Made by a program: the position numbers and the translations under genes
Part shown: in pieces, positions 1-6,603 of the stretch
Layout: the number at the start of each line of letters is the position of its first letter
How positions within the stretch are numbered: the stretch's first letter is position 1
Notes under the pieces: generated by a model
Database searches by the model: none
The model's input: only the letters and a program-made list of their open reading frames with translations
Told to the model about the DNA's origin: nothing
Assembly: GCA_036824465.1 (NCBI GenBank)
Contig: DAITAC010000119.1
Span: 1-10,993, forward strand
Reading direction: 5' to 3'
Length of the DNA stretch: 10,993 nucleotides
From: JAKOQB01 sp036824465
GTDB lineage: Bacteria; Pseudomonadota; Gammaproteobacteria; Burkholderiales; Burkholderiaceae_F

Positions 1-567
1 GTGCGGCCGGGAATGAAGGTGCTCGACATCGCCGGCGGCACGGGCGATCTGGCGCGTGCGTTCGCCAGGCGCACCGGTGCGCAGGGGTTGGTTGTACTGA
101 CCGACATCAATGGTGCGATGCTGCGCGAAGGGCGCAACCGCCTGCTGGATCACGGCCTGATGTTGCCGCTCGCGCAGTGTGACGCGGAGCAACTGCCGTT
201 CGCCAGCAATACGTTCGACGTGGTCAGCGTCGCCTTCGGTCTGCGCAACATGACGCACAAGGACGCTGCGCTGGCAGAGATGCGGCGCGTGACGCGTCCC
301 GGTGGCAAGGTCATGGTTCTGGAGTTTTCCCGCGTCTGGCAGCCGCTGGCGCCGGTCTACGACGCCTTTTCGTTCAACGTGTTACCGTGGCTTGGCAAGA
401 AGATTGCCGGGGACAGCGACAGCTATCGTTACCTCGCTGAGTCGATCCGCATGCACCCCCCGCCGGACGAACTGGCGCGCCTGATGGAACAAGCGGGCCT
501 GGAAAGCGTCCAATGGTTCAATCTGACGGCAGGCGTGTGCGCGCTGCACGTCGGCAGGAAGATCTAA
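1..567 (+). CDS. ubiE: UbiE, ubiquinone/menaquinone C-methyltransferase, 5'-truncated by the window edge
   Basis: UbiE is a SAM-dependent C-methyltransferase that methylates the benzoquinol ring in ubiquinone biosynthesis (and demethylmenaquinone where menaquinone is made). The 188 visible residues carry SAM motif I (VLDIAGGTGDL, about residues 7-17) and an acidic strand-2 end (TDIN). They also carry the UbiE signatures FGLRNMTHKD, RPGGKVMVLEFSR, DSYRYLAESIRMHP and, near the C-terminus, NLTAGVCALHVG. The family is usually about 245-250 aa. The first visible codon aligns near residue 60 of E. coli UbiE from memory, so the GTG at position 1 is an internal valine, not a start. The C-terminus is complete, ending in TAA. 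The next gene starts 13 nt later, so co-transcription with the Tim44-domain gene is likely. The identification is firm; only the N-terminus is missing. Confidence 0.96.
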   Translation: MRPGMKVLDIAGGTGDLARAFARRTGAQGLVVLTDINGAMLREGRNRLLDHGLMLPLAQCDAEQLPFASNTFDVVSVAFGLRNMTHKDAALAEMRRVTRPGGKVMVLEFSRVWQPLAPVYDAFSFNVLPWLGKKIAGDSDSYRYLAESIRMHPPPDELARLMEQAGLESVQWFNLTAGVCALHVGRKI

Positions 568-570
568 CTT

Positions 571-575
571 GGAGG
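571..575 (+). promoter_or_regulatory. Ribosome binding site that fixes the start of the Tim44-domain gene
   Basis: A GGAGG Shine-Dalgarno core ends 5 nt before the ATG at 581. The reading frame could open earlier at TTG 569, but that codon touches the Shine-Dalgarno and would add only four residues in front of a clear signal peptide. The ATG is therefore preferred. Confidence 0.8.
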
Positions 576-580
576 CCCTG

Positions 581-1516
581 ATGAAGAAGTGGTTAATTGG
601 CGCAGTGATCGGCATGGTCGCCGCATCGTTCTCGTTGGATGCGGATGCGCAGCGTCGCCTTGGTGGCGGCAAGACCTTCGGGCGGCAATCGCCCACAGTG
701 CAGCAACGGCAGGCCACGCCTCCGCAGCAGCAGACTCCTCCGGCGCAGCAGGCGGCACCGGCACAGCAACCATCCGCTGCAGCAGCACCCGGCGCCGCAA
801 CCGCGGCCAAGCCCGCGAGCCCGTGGAGGGGCGCGCTGGTCGGGCTGGCGGCCGGCCTCGGGCTCGCCGCCCTCGCCTCGTGGCTTGGCTTTGGCGACAC
901 GCTGGCGACGATCATGCTGGTGGTGCTGGCCGGGCTGGTGATCATGATGGTGGTCGGATACTTCCTGCGTCGCTCAGGCGCGCAGCCCGCGTATCAAGGC
1001 GCGGGCAATGGGCGCTATCCGCCCCAGCCACCGGAGGCAATGCCACGGCCGATCGAGCGCACGACGCTTGAACCGGTTGCCGCGCGTCCTGGATCGGCGA
1101 TGGCGGAGTTCGCGCGCGGCGGCACGGCAAGCCTCGATCAACCGTGGGGTATTCCCGCCGGTTTTGATGTGGACGGCTTCCTGGCCAACGCAAAGAGCTA
1201 CTTCACCAAGCTGCAAACAGCGTGGGATAAGAGCAGCCTCGACGAACTGTCGGAGTTCACCACGCACGAGATGTTCACCGCACTGACGCACGAACTGCAT
1301 GCGCGTGCGGGTTCCAGCAAGTCCGAGGTGGTGACGCTCGACGCGAAAATGCTCGGCATCGAAAGCAGTGCGACCGAGCATCTGGCGAGCGTGCGCTTCT
1401 CTGGCACGCTGCGCATCGACGGTGAACTGGAGCCGTTCGACGAGGTCTGGAACCTCACCAAGCCCGCCGACGGCAAGACGGGCTGGCTGCTCGCCGGGAT
1501 CCAGCAACTCGCGTAG
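581..1516 (+). CDS. Tim44-like domain protein with signal sequence and membrane segments
   Basis: This 311-aa protein starts with a Lys-Lys plus hydrophobic stretch (MKKWLIGAVIGMVAASFS) that looks like a signal peptide or first membrane anchor, with an ADA-Q cleavage-like site near residue 23. A Gln/Pro/Ala-rich linker covers about residues 36-81. Two closely spaced hydrophobic segments follow at about 85-104 and 107-128, then a second flexible region. A soluble C-terminal domain (about 185-311) has the look of a bacterial Tim44-like domain: an N-terminal helix pair with DGFLANAKSYFTKLQTAWD, then a sheet half ending VWNLTKPADGKTGWLLAGIQQL. The domain is related to the membrane-docking part of the mitochondrial import factor Tim44; bacterial versions have no settled function. 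The gene lies 13 nt after ubiE and before ubiJ, and an intrinsic terminator follows its stop. Domain assignment is by pattern recognition; a role in quinone biosynthesis is only inference from position. Confidence 0.85.
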   Translation: MKKWLIGAVIGMVAASFSLDADAQRRLGGGKTFGRQSPTVQQRQATPPQQQTPPAQQAAPAQQPSAAAAPGAATAAKPASPWRGALVGLAAGLGLAALASWLGFGDTLATIMLVVLAGLVIMMVVGYFLRRSGAQPAYQGAGNGRYPPQPPEAMPRPIERTTLEPVAARPGSAMAEFARGGTASLDQPWGIPAGFDVDGFLANAKSYFTKLQTAWDKSSLDELSEFTTHEMFTALTHELHARAGSSKSEVVTLDAKMLGIESSATEHLASVRFSGTLRIDGELEPFDEVWNLTKPADGKTGWLLAGIQQLA

Positions 1517-1542
1517 CCGGCACCGGTCCGCGCAGAGCGATC

Positions 1543-1551
1543 TGCGACAAT
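1543..1551 (+). promoter_or_regulatory. Possible extended -10 element upstream of ubiJ
   Basis: TGC followed by GACAAT resembles an extended -10 box, about 34 nt before the ubiJ ATG. No convincing -35 hexamer lies 16-18 nt upstream. If used, transcription would start about 7 nt downstream, inside the terminator hairpin. This is a weak call that would explain how ubiJ is expressed despite the terminator just in front of it. Confidence 0.2.
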
Positions 1552-1552
1552 C

Positions 1553-1580
1553 AAGGGCACCTTCGGGTGCCCTTTTTGTT
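1553..1580 (+). terminator. Rho-independent terminator after the Tim44-domain gene
   Basis: A perfect 7-bp GC-rich stem (GGGCACC at 1555-1561, GGTGCCC at 1566-1572) encloses a UUCG tetraloop, a loop known to be exceptionally stable. A run of five T and a further GTT follow, and two A sit in front. This is the best intrinsic terminator in the window. It begins about 37 nt after the Tim44-domain stop and ends only a few bases before the ubiJ ATG. Confidence 0.88.
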
Positions 1581-1584
1581 GCCC

Positions 1585-2172
1585 ATGCTGGATCAACTCG
1601 CCACCGACGCCGCCGTCACGCTGCTCAATCGCCTGCTGGCGCGCGAACGCTGGGCACGCGATCGGCTTGCGCCGTTTGCCGGACGCAGCGCGCGTATCGA
1701 AGGTGGACCTTTCGCTCTGCAGTTCGGCGTGCGCGCCGGCGGCACGTTCGAGACGTCAAACAGTGCGCCCGACGTCACGATCTCGATCGACGCGGCCGCG
1801 CTGCCACAGGCGTTGCTCGAGCCGCGGGCCATCATGCGCAACGTCCGCCTTGCGGGCGACGCGGAATTCGCGCAGGCGCTGTCGTACGTCCTGCAGAACC
1901 TGCGGCCGGAGCCGGAAGAAGAGTTGTCGCGCTTCATCGGCGATGCGGCCGCGCAGCGCATCGTCGGTTTCCTGCGGGCCGCGTTCGCGCAGGCGCAGGA
2001 CGCGGGCGTGCGCCTGGCAACTACGGCGGCCGACTACTTCGTCGCCGAGAATCCGCTGCTGGTCGCGCGCTCCGAGGCAGACTCATTCGCGCGCGATGTC
2101 GCGTCACTGCGCGATGCGGTCGAGCGGCTCGGCAAGCGAATCGACAACCTCAAGACCCCCGGGTTGCGCTGA
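1585..2172 (+). CDS. ubiJ: UbiJ, SCP2-domain ubiquinone biosynthesis accessory factor
   Basis: UbiJ (formerly YigP) is a lipid-binding accessory protein of the soluble coenzyme Q complex; with UbiK it is thought to present the hydrophobic intermediates to the Ubi enzymes. This copy is 195 aa, close to the roughly 200 aa of E. coli UbiJ. Residues from about 10 to 110 form an SCP2-like sterol-carrier fold (NRLLARERWARDRLAPFAGR, FALQFGVRAGGTFE, PDVTISID, then RNVRLAGDAEFAQALSYVL). The C-terminus has a short heptad-like helix (RDVASLRDAVERLGKRIDNL) typical of the family. I chose ATG 1585 because the in-frame GTG at 1567 lies inside the terminator stem and MLDQLATDAAVTLLNRLL is a natural beginning. 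No Shine-Dalgarno is visible before it. The stop codon overlaps the ubiB start by one base (TGATG). The family is weakly conserved, but position between ubiE and ubiB strongly supports it. Confidence 0.88.
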   Translation: MLDQLATDAAVTLLNRLLARERWARDRLAPFAGRSARIEGGPFALQFGVRAGGTFETSNSAPDVTISIDAAALPQALLEPRAIMRNVRLAGDAEFAQALSYVLQNLRPEPEEELSRFIGDAAAQRIVGFLRAAFAQAQDAGVRLATTAADYFVAENPLLVARSEADSFARDVASLRDAVERLGKRIDNLKTPGLR

Positions 2173-3743
2173 TGCGCATTTTCCGGTTGCTGCGCATCCT
2201 GTTCACCGTTTTCCGGTTCGGGCTGGACGAGATCGTTCTGTCGAACCTAAAGAGCCCGATGCTGCAGCGGATGGTGCGCATCAGCACGATCGGCCGCACC
2301 CTGAGTGAACCACGTGGTGTGCGGTTGCGGCTCGCCCTCGAGGATCTCGGACCGATTTTCGTCAAGTTCGGCCAGGTGCTGTCGACGCGGCGCGATCTGC
2401 TGCCGGTCGATATCGCAAATGAACTCGCGCGCCTGCAGGACAACGTGCCGCCGTTTGATTCGGCCGTGGCCGTGCGCGAGATCGAACGCGGGCTGGGACG
2501 AAAGCTGGATGAGCTGTTCTCGCAGTTCGATCAGACGCCCGTGGCCAGTGCGTCGATCGCGCAGGTGCACTTCGCCACGTTGAAGGAAGGAGAGCACGGC
2601 GGCCGTCCCGTCGCGGTCAAGGTGCTGCGCCCGGGCATGCGCGCAGCGATCGAAAAGGATCTTGCGCTGCTCGATGTCGGCGCCGCGCTGGTGGAGCGAC
2701 TGTGGCGCGACGGCAAGCGGCTGCGCCCGAGTGCGGTCGTGGCCGAGTTCGACAAGTATCTGCACGATGAGCTCGATCTGATGCGCGAGGCGGCCAACGC
2801 CTCGCAATTGCGGCGCAACTTTGCCGGTTCGCGCCAGCTGCGTGTGCCCGAGATGCTCTGGGACTACTGCTGCGAGAACGTGATCGTGATGGAGCGCATG
2901 GGCGGGATCCCGGTCAGCCAGGTCGATCGGCTGCGCGCCGCCGGCATCGATATCAAGAAGCTATCGGCCGATGCGGTCGAAGTGTTCTTCACCCAGGCGC
3001 TGCGCGACGGCTTCTTTCACGCCGACATGCACCCCGGCAACATCTACGTCGGCGACAGCGGCGAGGATTTCGGCCGCTGGATCGCGCTCGACTTCGGCAT
3101 CGTCGGCACGCTGTCGGACAACGACAAGAACTACCTGGCGCAGAACTTCCTTGCGTTCTTTCGGCGTGACTACAAGCGTGTGGCCGAGCTGCACGTCGAA
3201 AGCGGCTGGGTGCCGCCGGCCACGCGCGTGGACGAACTCGAAAGCGCGATCCGAGCGGTGTGCGAGCCGATTTTCGACCGGCCGCTGAAGGACATTTCCT
3301 TCGCGCAGGTGCTGTTGCGCCTGTTCGAAGCCAGCCGCCGCTTCAACGTCGAAGTGCAGCCGCAACTGGTGCTGCTGCAGAAGACGCTGCTCAACATCGA
3401 GGGGCTGGGCCGGCAGCTCGATCCCGATCTTGATCTGTGGAAGACGGCCAAGCCGTTCCTCGAGCGCTGGATGCAGACGCAGGTCGGCTTCAAGGGGCTC
3501 GAAGAGAAACTCAGGCACGAAGCGGTGCAGTGGAGTCATCTGCTGCCGCAGTTGCCGCGGCTCTTTCATCAGGCGCTGACCGATACCACGCACCGCGACC
3601 GCATGTACGCGGAGCTGCGTGCGATGCGGCTCGAGACCCAACGCCGCAGTCGCCTGCTGCTGATCGGCGTGACCTGCGTTGCGGCGCTCGCGCTGATGTT
3701 CGCGTGGGTGTTCTTCGGCTTTCCGCTGCCGGGGCGAGACTAG
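2172..3743 (+). CDS. ubiB: UbiB, atypical kinase-like ATPase of ubiquinone biosynthesis
   Basis: UbiB (ADCK/COQ8 family) is a membrane-associated ATPase with a protein-kinase-like fold needed for coenzyme Q production, perhaps to extract or deliver lipid intermediates. This 523-aa protein has all the family marks. The KxGQ motif is at 65-68 (FVKFGQVLSTRRDLLP) and the Ala-rich replacement of the P-loop is ASASIAQ at 125-131. The ATP-binding lysine is K150 (VAVKVLRPG) and the ExD pair is E200/D202 in DELDLMREAAN. The catalytic loop is HADMHPGN at 283-290 (D285, N290) and the metal-binding DFG is at 307-309. One hydrophobic C-terminal segment (about 495-516) follows an RRSR stretch; E. coli UbiB is a little longer and, from memory, has two. 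The frame is open far upstream through ubiJ, but ATG 2172 overlaps the ubiJ stop and gives the expected N-terminus MRIFRLLRI. Translational coupling to ubiJ is likely. Confidence 0.97.
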   Translation: MRIFRLLRILFTVFRFGLDEIVLSNLKSPMLQRMVRISTIGRTLSEPRGVRLRLALEDLGPIFVKFGQVLSTRRDLLPVDIANELARLQDNVPPFDSAVAVREIERGLGRKLDELFSQFDQTPVASASIAQVHFATLKEGEHGGRPVAVKVLRPGMRAAIEKDLALLDVGAALVERLWRDGKRLRPSAVVAEFDKYLHDELDLMREAANASQLRRNFAGSRQLRVPEMLWDYCCENVIVMERMGGIPVSQVDRLRAAGIDIKKLSADAVEVFFTQALRDGFFHADMHPGNIYVGDSGEDFGRWIALDFGIVGTLSDNDKNYLAQNFLAFFRRDYKRVAELHVESGWVPPATRVDELESAIRAVCEPIFDRPLKDISFAQVLLRLFEASRRFNVEVQPQLVLLQKTLLNIEGLGRQLDPDLDLWKTAKPFLERWMQTQVGFKGLEEKLRHEAVQWSHLLPQLPRLFHQALTDTTHRDRMYAELRAMRLETQRRSRLLLIGVTCVAALALMFAWVFFGFPLPGRD

Positions 3744-3904
3744 TGGCCTGTAACAGCCCATTCGCGAGCGCCCTGCACGCCTGGCCGGCCGATTGCTTTG
3801 TCGCTCGCCTTGCGCGTATGCGTCGGCTACGCGACGCGGCTCGCTTCGCGCACTCGGCTCGCCCAGACGCGCCTTTCACTCTCGAATCGACTGTTGCAGG
3901 CCAC
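3743..3904. repeat. Long imperfect palindrome (162 bp) right after ubiB
   Basis: The outer arms match at 13 of 14 positions: 3743-3756 (GTGGCCTGTAACAG) against the complement of 3891-3904. Partial pairing continues inward, including ATTCG and GAG blocks and a CTGG/CCGA stretch. At the centre CGCGTA (3813-3818) can pair with TACGCG (3828-3833) around a 9-nt loop. A direct repeat CGGCTCGC occurs at 3837-3844 and 3855-3862. The whole gap between ubiB and the next gene is 230 nt and has no credible ORF. The element could be a non-canonical terminator for the ubi operon, a dispersed intergenic palindrome, or a degenerate miniature transposable element. I see no T-tract and no convincing target-site duplication. 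No second copy is present in this window. Confidence 0.6.
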
Positions 3905-3973
3905 CAGGATTGCTCACCGCTTCGCTCGTAACGGCGCGAGCCACCGCGCGTTGAACGACAGGATGCTGTATTG

Positions 3974-4609
3974 ATGCCCGACTTCCCCACTCGCGATCCG
4001 GCGCGACCGGAATTCTGGGACGAACGCTTCACGGCTGGATTCATGCCATGGGATGCGCGCGGCGTGCCGCCCGCTTTGATGCGCTTTCTTACCGGACAAG
4101 GCGCAGCCCTCGGACGACGCGTACTGGTGCCCGGCTGCGGTTCGGCATACGAAGTCGCACTGCTCGATGCCGCGGGATTCGATGTCCTGGCAATCGATTA
4201 CTCGGCGGCCGCGATCGCGCGCGCGCGCGAGGTCCTGGCACCCGACATCGCCGATCGCGTTCTCAGGCAAGCGGATTTCTTCGCGTTCGAGGCGGCGCCA
4301 TTTGACTGGATCTACGAGCGCGCGTTCCTGGCCGCACTGCCGATCGCGCTCTGGTCGCGCTGGTCGGCGCGGGTGGAAGAACTGCTGGCTCCGCACGGAC
4401 TGCTGGCCGGACTCTTCTTCCTCGATGCGACGGTCGCCGAGCCGCGGCGCGGTCCGCCGTTTGCAGCGACGCGAACCGAATTGGACACGTTGCTCTCCGG
4501 CTTTCACTGCGAACAGCATGCCGTTGTCGCGCCGGAAGAATCGCTGCCCGTGTTTGCCGGCCGCGAACACTGGATGCTCTGGCGTCGCTCGGGCCGCACT
4601 GCCGCATAA
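3974..4609 (+). CDS. TPMT-family SAM-dependent methyltransferase
   Basis: This 211-aa protein belongs to the thiopurine S-methyltransferase family of class I SAM methyltransferases. Visible signatures are PEFWDERFTAGFMPWD (12-27), the aromatic lid region typical of TPMT; the SAM-binding loop VLVPGCGSAYEVALL (50-64) followed by strand 2 ending at D75 (DVLAIDYS); and DWIYERAFLAALP (111-123), equivalent to the TPMT segment holding a conserved arginine (here R116). Its length matches bacterial TPMT (about 215 aa). Bacterial members methylate thiols, selenium or tellurium compounds, but many are uncharacterised, so the substrate here is unknown. ATG 3974 is chosen over the adjacent TTG 3971; an AGGA lies 10 nt upstream. 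It sits after the palindromic gap and 22 nt before the polyamine transporter, so it may be read into that operon. I see no obvious link to polyamines. Confidence 0.88.
   Translation: MPDFPTRDPARPEFWDERFTAGFMPWDARGVPPALMRFLTGQGAALGRRVLVPGCGSAYEVALLDAAGFDVLAIDYSAAAIARAREVLAPDIADRVLRQADFFAFEAAPFDWIYERAFLAALPIALWSRWSARVEELLAPHGLLAGLFFLDATVAEPRRGPPFAATRTELDTLLSGFHCEQHAVVAPEESLPVFAGREHWMLWRRSGRTAA
4604..4609 (+). promoter_or_regulatory. Possible -10 box for the polyamine transporter operon
   Basis: CATAAT, overlapping the stop of the methyltransferase gene, matches the sigma-70 -10 consensus at five of six positions. It lies 22 nt before the transporter ATPase ATG. There is no clear -35, so this is a weak prediction; read-through from the methyltransferase gene is the alternative. 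Confidence 0.25.
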
Positions 4610-4631
4610 TCGCGGCTGGTCACGACTCGCC

Positions 4632-5720
4632 ATGACCCTGCTCGAAGTCCAGAACGTCACCCGCCGCTTCGGCTCGATGACCGCGGTCGACGGCGTGTCG
4701 CTGTCGATCGACGCCGGCGAATTCTTCACCCTGCTCGGCCCCTCGGGCTGCGGCAAGACCACGCTGCTGCGGATGATTGCTGGCTTCGATGCTCCGGACG
4801 GCGGCCGCATCCTGCTCGAAGGCAAGGACCTCACGGGCGTTGCGCCCGAGCACCGCAACGTGCGTACTGTGTTCCAGAGCTATGCGCTGTTTCCTCACAT
4901 GACGGTCGCGGCGAACGTCGCGTTCCCGTTGAAAATGGCGCGGACGCCCGCCGCTGAGCTGAACGCCAAGGTCGAAGAGGCGCTGCGCGACGTGCAGCTC
5001 GATACGCTCGCGGCGCGCCTTCCGCACGAGCTGTCGGGTGGGCAGAAGCAGCGCGTGGCGATCGCGCGCGCGCTGGTCACGCATCCGGTGCTGATGCTGC
5101 TGGACGAGCCGCTCGCCGCACTGGATGCGAAACTGCGCGAACAGATGCAGATCGAACTCATCAACCTGCAGAAGGAAGTCGGCATCACGTTCGTTTACGT
5201 CACGCACGACCAGAGCGAGGCGCTGGCGCTGTCGCACCGCATCGCGGTGATGAACAAGGGCCGCATCGAGCAGCTCGATGAACCGTCGAAGATCTACTCG
5301 TTTCCGAAGAACCGCTTCGTCGCCGATTTCATCGGCCAGTGCAACATCCTTGAGGCCACGGTGCAGCGGCGCGACGGTCAGGTGGCCGAACTTGAACTGC
5401 CCGGGATTGGGCTGGCGCGTGCGATCGTCGACCCGGCGCTGCGAAATGGCGCGCGCGGCGCACTCGCGTTGCGACCGGAAAAGGTGGCGATCAACCCGAG
5501 TGGCCATCCGAAGACGGACGGCGACAACCACCTGTCGGGCACCGTGACCGATTTCCTGTACCTCGGTGACGTGACGATCTATCGCGTCGCGCTCGCATCG
5601 GGGCAGCAGATCGAAGCGATGCGCGCCAATTCAGCCTCAGGGCGTGCGCGGTTCTTCGAAGTCGGCGACGCGGTCGACGCCGCCTGGGAAATCGACGCGG
5701 GCCATTTCCTGGTCGATTAA
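4632..5720 (+). CDS. potG: Polyamine ABC importer ATP-binding subunit (PotG/PotA type)
   Basis: This 362-aa cytoplasmic ATPase powers polyamine uptake. The ABC motifs are all intact: Walker A GPSGCGKTT (36-44), Q-loop Q82 in VFQSYALFPHMTV, signature LSGGQKQRVAIARAL (134-148), Walker B VLMLLDEP with D158/E159, D-loop LAALD (161-165) and switch histidine H192 (YVTHDQSEAL). A C-terminal TOBE-like regulatory domain follows (about 270-362), with LALRPEKVAI and YLGDVTIYRVALASGQ. That last stretch resembles E. coli PotG more than PotA from memory, so I use the PotG name; potA is an equally usual label for such genes. The frame is open upstream into the methyltransferase gene. ATG 4632 gives the normal start MTLLEVQNVTRRFG, though no Shine-Dalgarno stands out. 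The first permease starts 1 nt after its stop. Confidence 0.93.
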   Translation: MTLLEVQNVTRRFGSMTAVDGVSLSIDAGEFFTLLGPSGCGKTTLLRMIAGFDAPDGGRILLEGKDLTGVAPEHRNVRTVFQSYALFPHMTVAANVAFPLKMARTPAAELNAKVEEALRDVQLDTLAARLPHELSGGQKQRVAIARALVTHPVLMLLDEPLAALDAKLREQMQIELINLQKEVGITFVYVTHDQSEALALSHRIAVMNKGRIEQLDEPSKIYSFPKNRFVADFIGQCNILEATVQRRDGQVAELELPGIGLARAIVDPALRNGARGALALRPEKVAINPSGHPKTDGDNHLSGTVTDFLYLGDVTIYRVALASGQQIEAMRANSASGRARFFEVGDAVDAAWEIDAGHFLVD

Positions 5721-5721
5721 C

Positions 5722-6603
5722 GTGGCGACGGACAACAAGGGCAAATGGCTGGTGGGCGGGCCGCCGCTCGCTTACCTGATCATCTTCTTCGCCATTCCGT
5801 GCCTGCTGATGCTGGTCGCCAGTGCGCGCGCGCCGGGCGAGTTCGGGGGCCTGGCGCCGCTCGTCGCCGACAGCGGCAAGCTCAACCTGACGCTGGCGAG
5901 CTACGCGCGTTTCTTCGCAAGCGCGATCTACCTGCAGCTCTTTGCCAAATCGCTCTGGTACGCGCTGCTGACAACGGCACTGTGTCTGGCGATCGCCTAT
6001 CCGCTGTCGATGCTGATTGCGGCGAGCAAGAAGAAGTACCGCGACCTGCTGCTGCTGCTGGTGATCCTGCCGTTCTGGAGCAACTTCCTGATTCGCGTGT
6101 ACGCATGGATGATCATTCTCGGCCCCGAATGGGCGTTGGCCAGAATCATCAACGGCGTGCTCGGCGTGTTCGGCGCCGAGCCGGTGACGCTGATGTTCTC
6201 GCCGTTCGCCGTGATCGTCGTGCTTGTGTACGTGCACCTGCCCTTCATGGTGCTGCCGCTGTATGCCAACCTGGAAAAGCATGATCCGGCGCTGCTCGAT
6301 GCGGCGCAGGATCTCGGCGCGCGTCCATGGCAACGCTTCTGGTACGTCACCTGGCCGCTTTCGCTGCCGGGCGTGTTCGCGGGCGCTGCGCTGGTGTTCA
6401 TTCCGGCCTTCGGCATCTTTGCGGTGCCGGATCTGGTCGGCGGCACCGACGGCATCATGATCGGCAACGTGATCAAGCAGCAGTTCCTCGAAACACGCGA
6501 CTGGCCGTTTGGCTCGGTACTGTCGATCGTGCTGACGGTCGCCGCGCTGGGGCTCACGGCCGTCGCGGCACTGGCAGCGCGGCCGCGGCGGAACGCGGCA
6601 TGA
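5722..6603 (+). CDS. potH: Polyamine ABC importer permease 1 (PotH/PotB type)
   Basis: This 293-aa inner-membrane permease is one half of the transport channel. It has about six hydrophobic segments, starting with PLAYLIIFFAIPCLLMLVAS near the N-terminus. The EAA loop that docks on the ATPase is present as DAAQDLGARPWQRF (about 193-206, key glycine G199). The stretches LLLLVILPFWSNFLIRVYAW, GGTDGIMIGNVIKQQF and RDWPFGS are typical of PotH/PotB proteins and nearer to PotH from memory. The start is GTG 5722, one base after the ATPase stop. The frame stays open upstream, but earlier starts would lie inside the ATPase gene. No Shine-Dalgarno is obvious, so translation is probably coupled. Its stop overlaps the next start in an ATGA junction. 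Confidence 0.93.
   Translation: MATDNKGKWLVGGPPLAYLIIFFAIPCLLMLVASARAPGEFGGLAPLVADSGKLNLTLASYARFFASAIYLQLFAKSLWYALLTTALCLAIAYPLSMLIAASKKKYRDLLLLLVILPFWSNFLIRVYAWMIILGPEWALARIINGVLGVFGAEPVTLMFSPFAVIVVLVYVHLPFMVLPLYANLEKHDPALLDAAQDLGARPWQRFWYVTWPLSLPGVFAGAALVFIPAFGIFAVPDLVGGTDGIMIGNVIKQQFLETRDWPFGSVLSIVLTVAALGLTAVAALAARPRRNAA

Noticed and set aside
1567..1584. GTG 1567 as the ubiJ start
   Set aside because: It lies in the descending arm and T-run of the terminator hairpin and has no ribosome-binding site. ATG 1585 gives the family-like N-terminus.
1368..2171. Upstream extension of the ubiB frame through the Tim44 gene end and ubiJ
   Set aside because: The extension is Arg/Ala-rich shadow sequence. 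UbiB proteins begin at the ATG overlapping the ubiJ stop, and the extension would overlap a supported gene completely.
2961..3761. Minus-strand open frame (266 codons) opposite ubiB
   Set aside because: This is an antisense shadow in GC-rich DNA, with Arg/Gln/His-rich composition and no domain, opposite a firmly identified UbiB.
3743..3973. Insertion sequence or transposon remnant in the gap after ubiB
   Set aside because: No transposase fragment and no convincing target duplication were found (only weak similarity between flanking CTAG and CCAG). It is kept as a palindromic repeat only.
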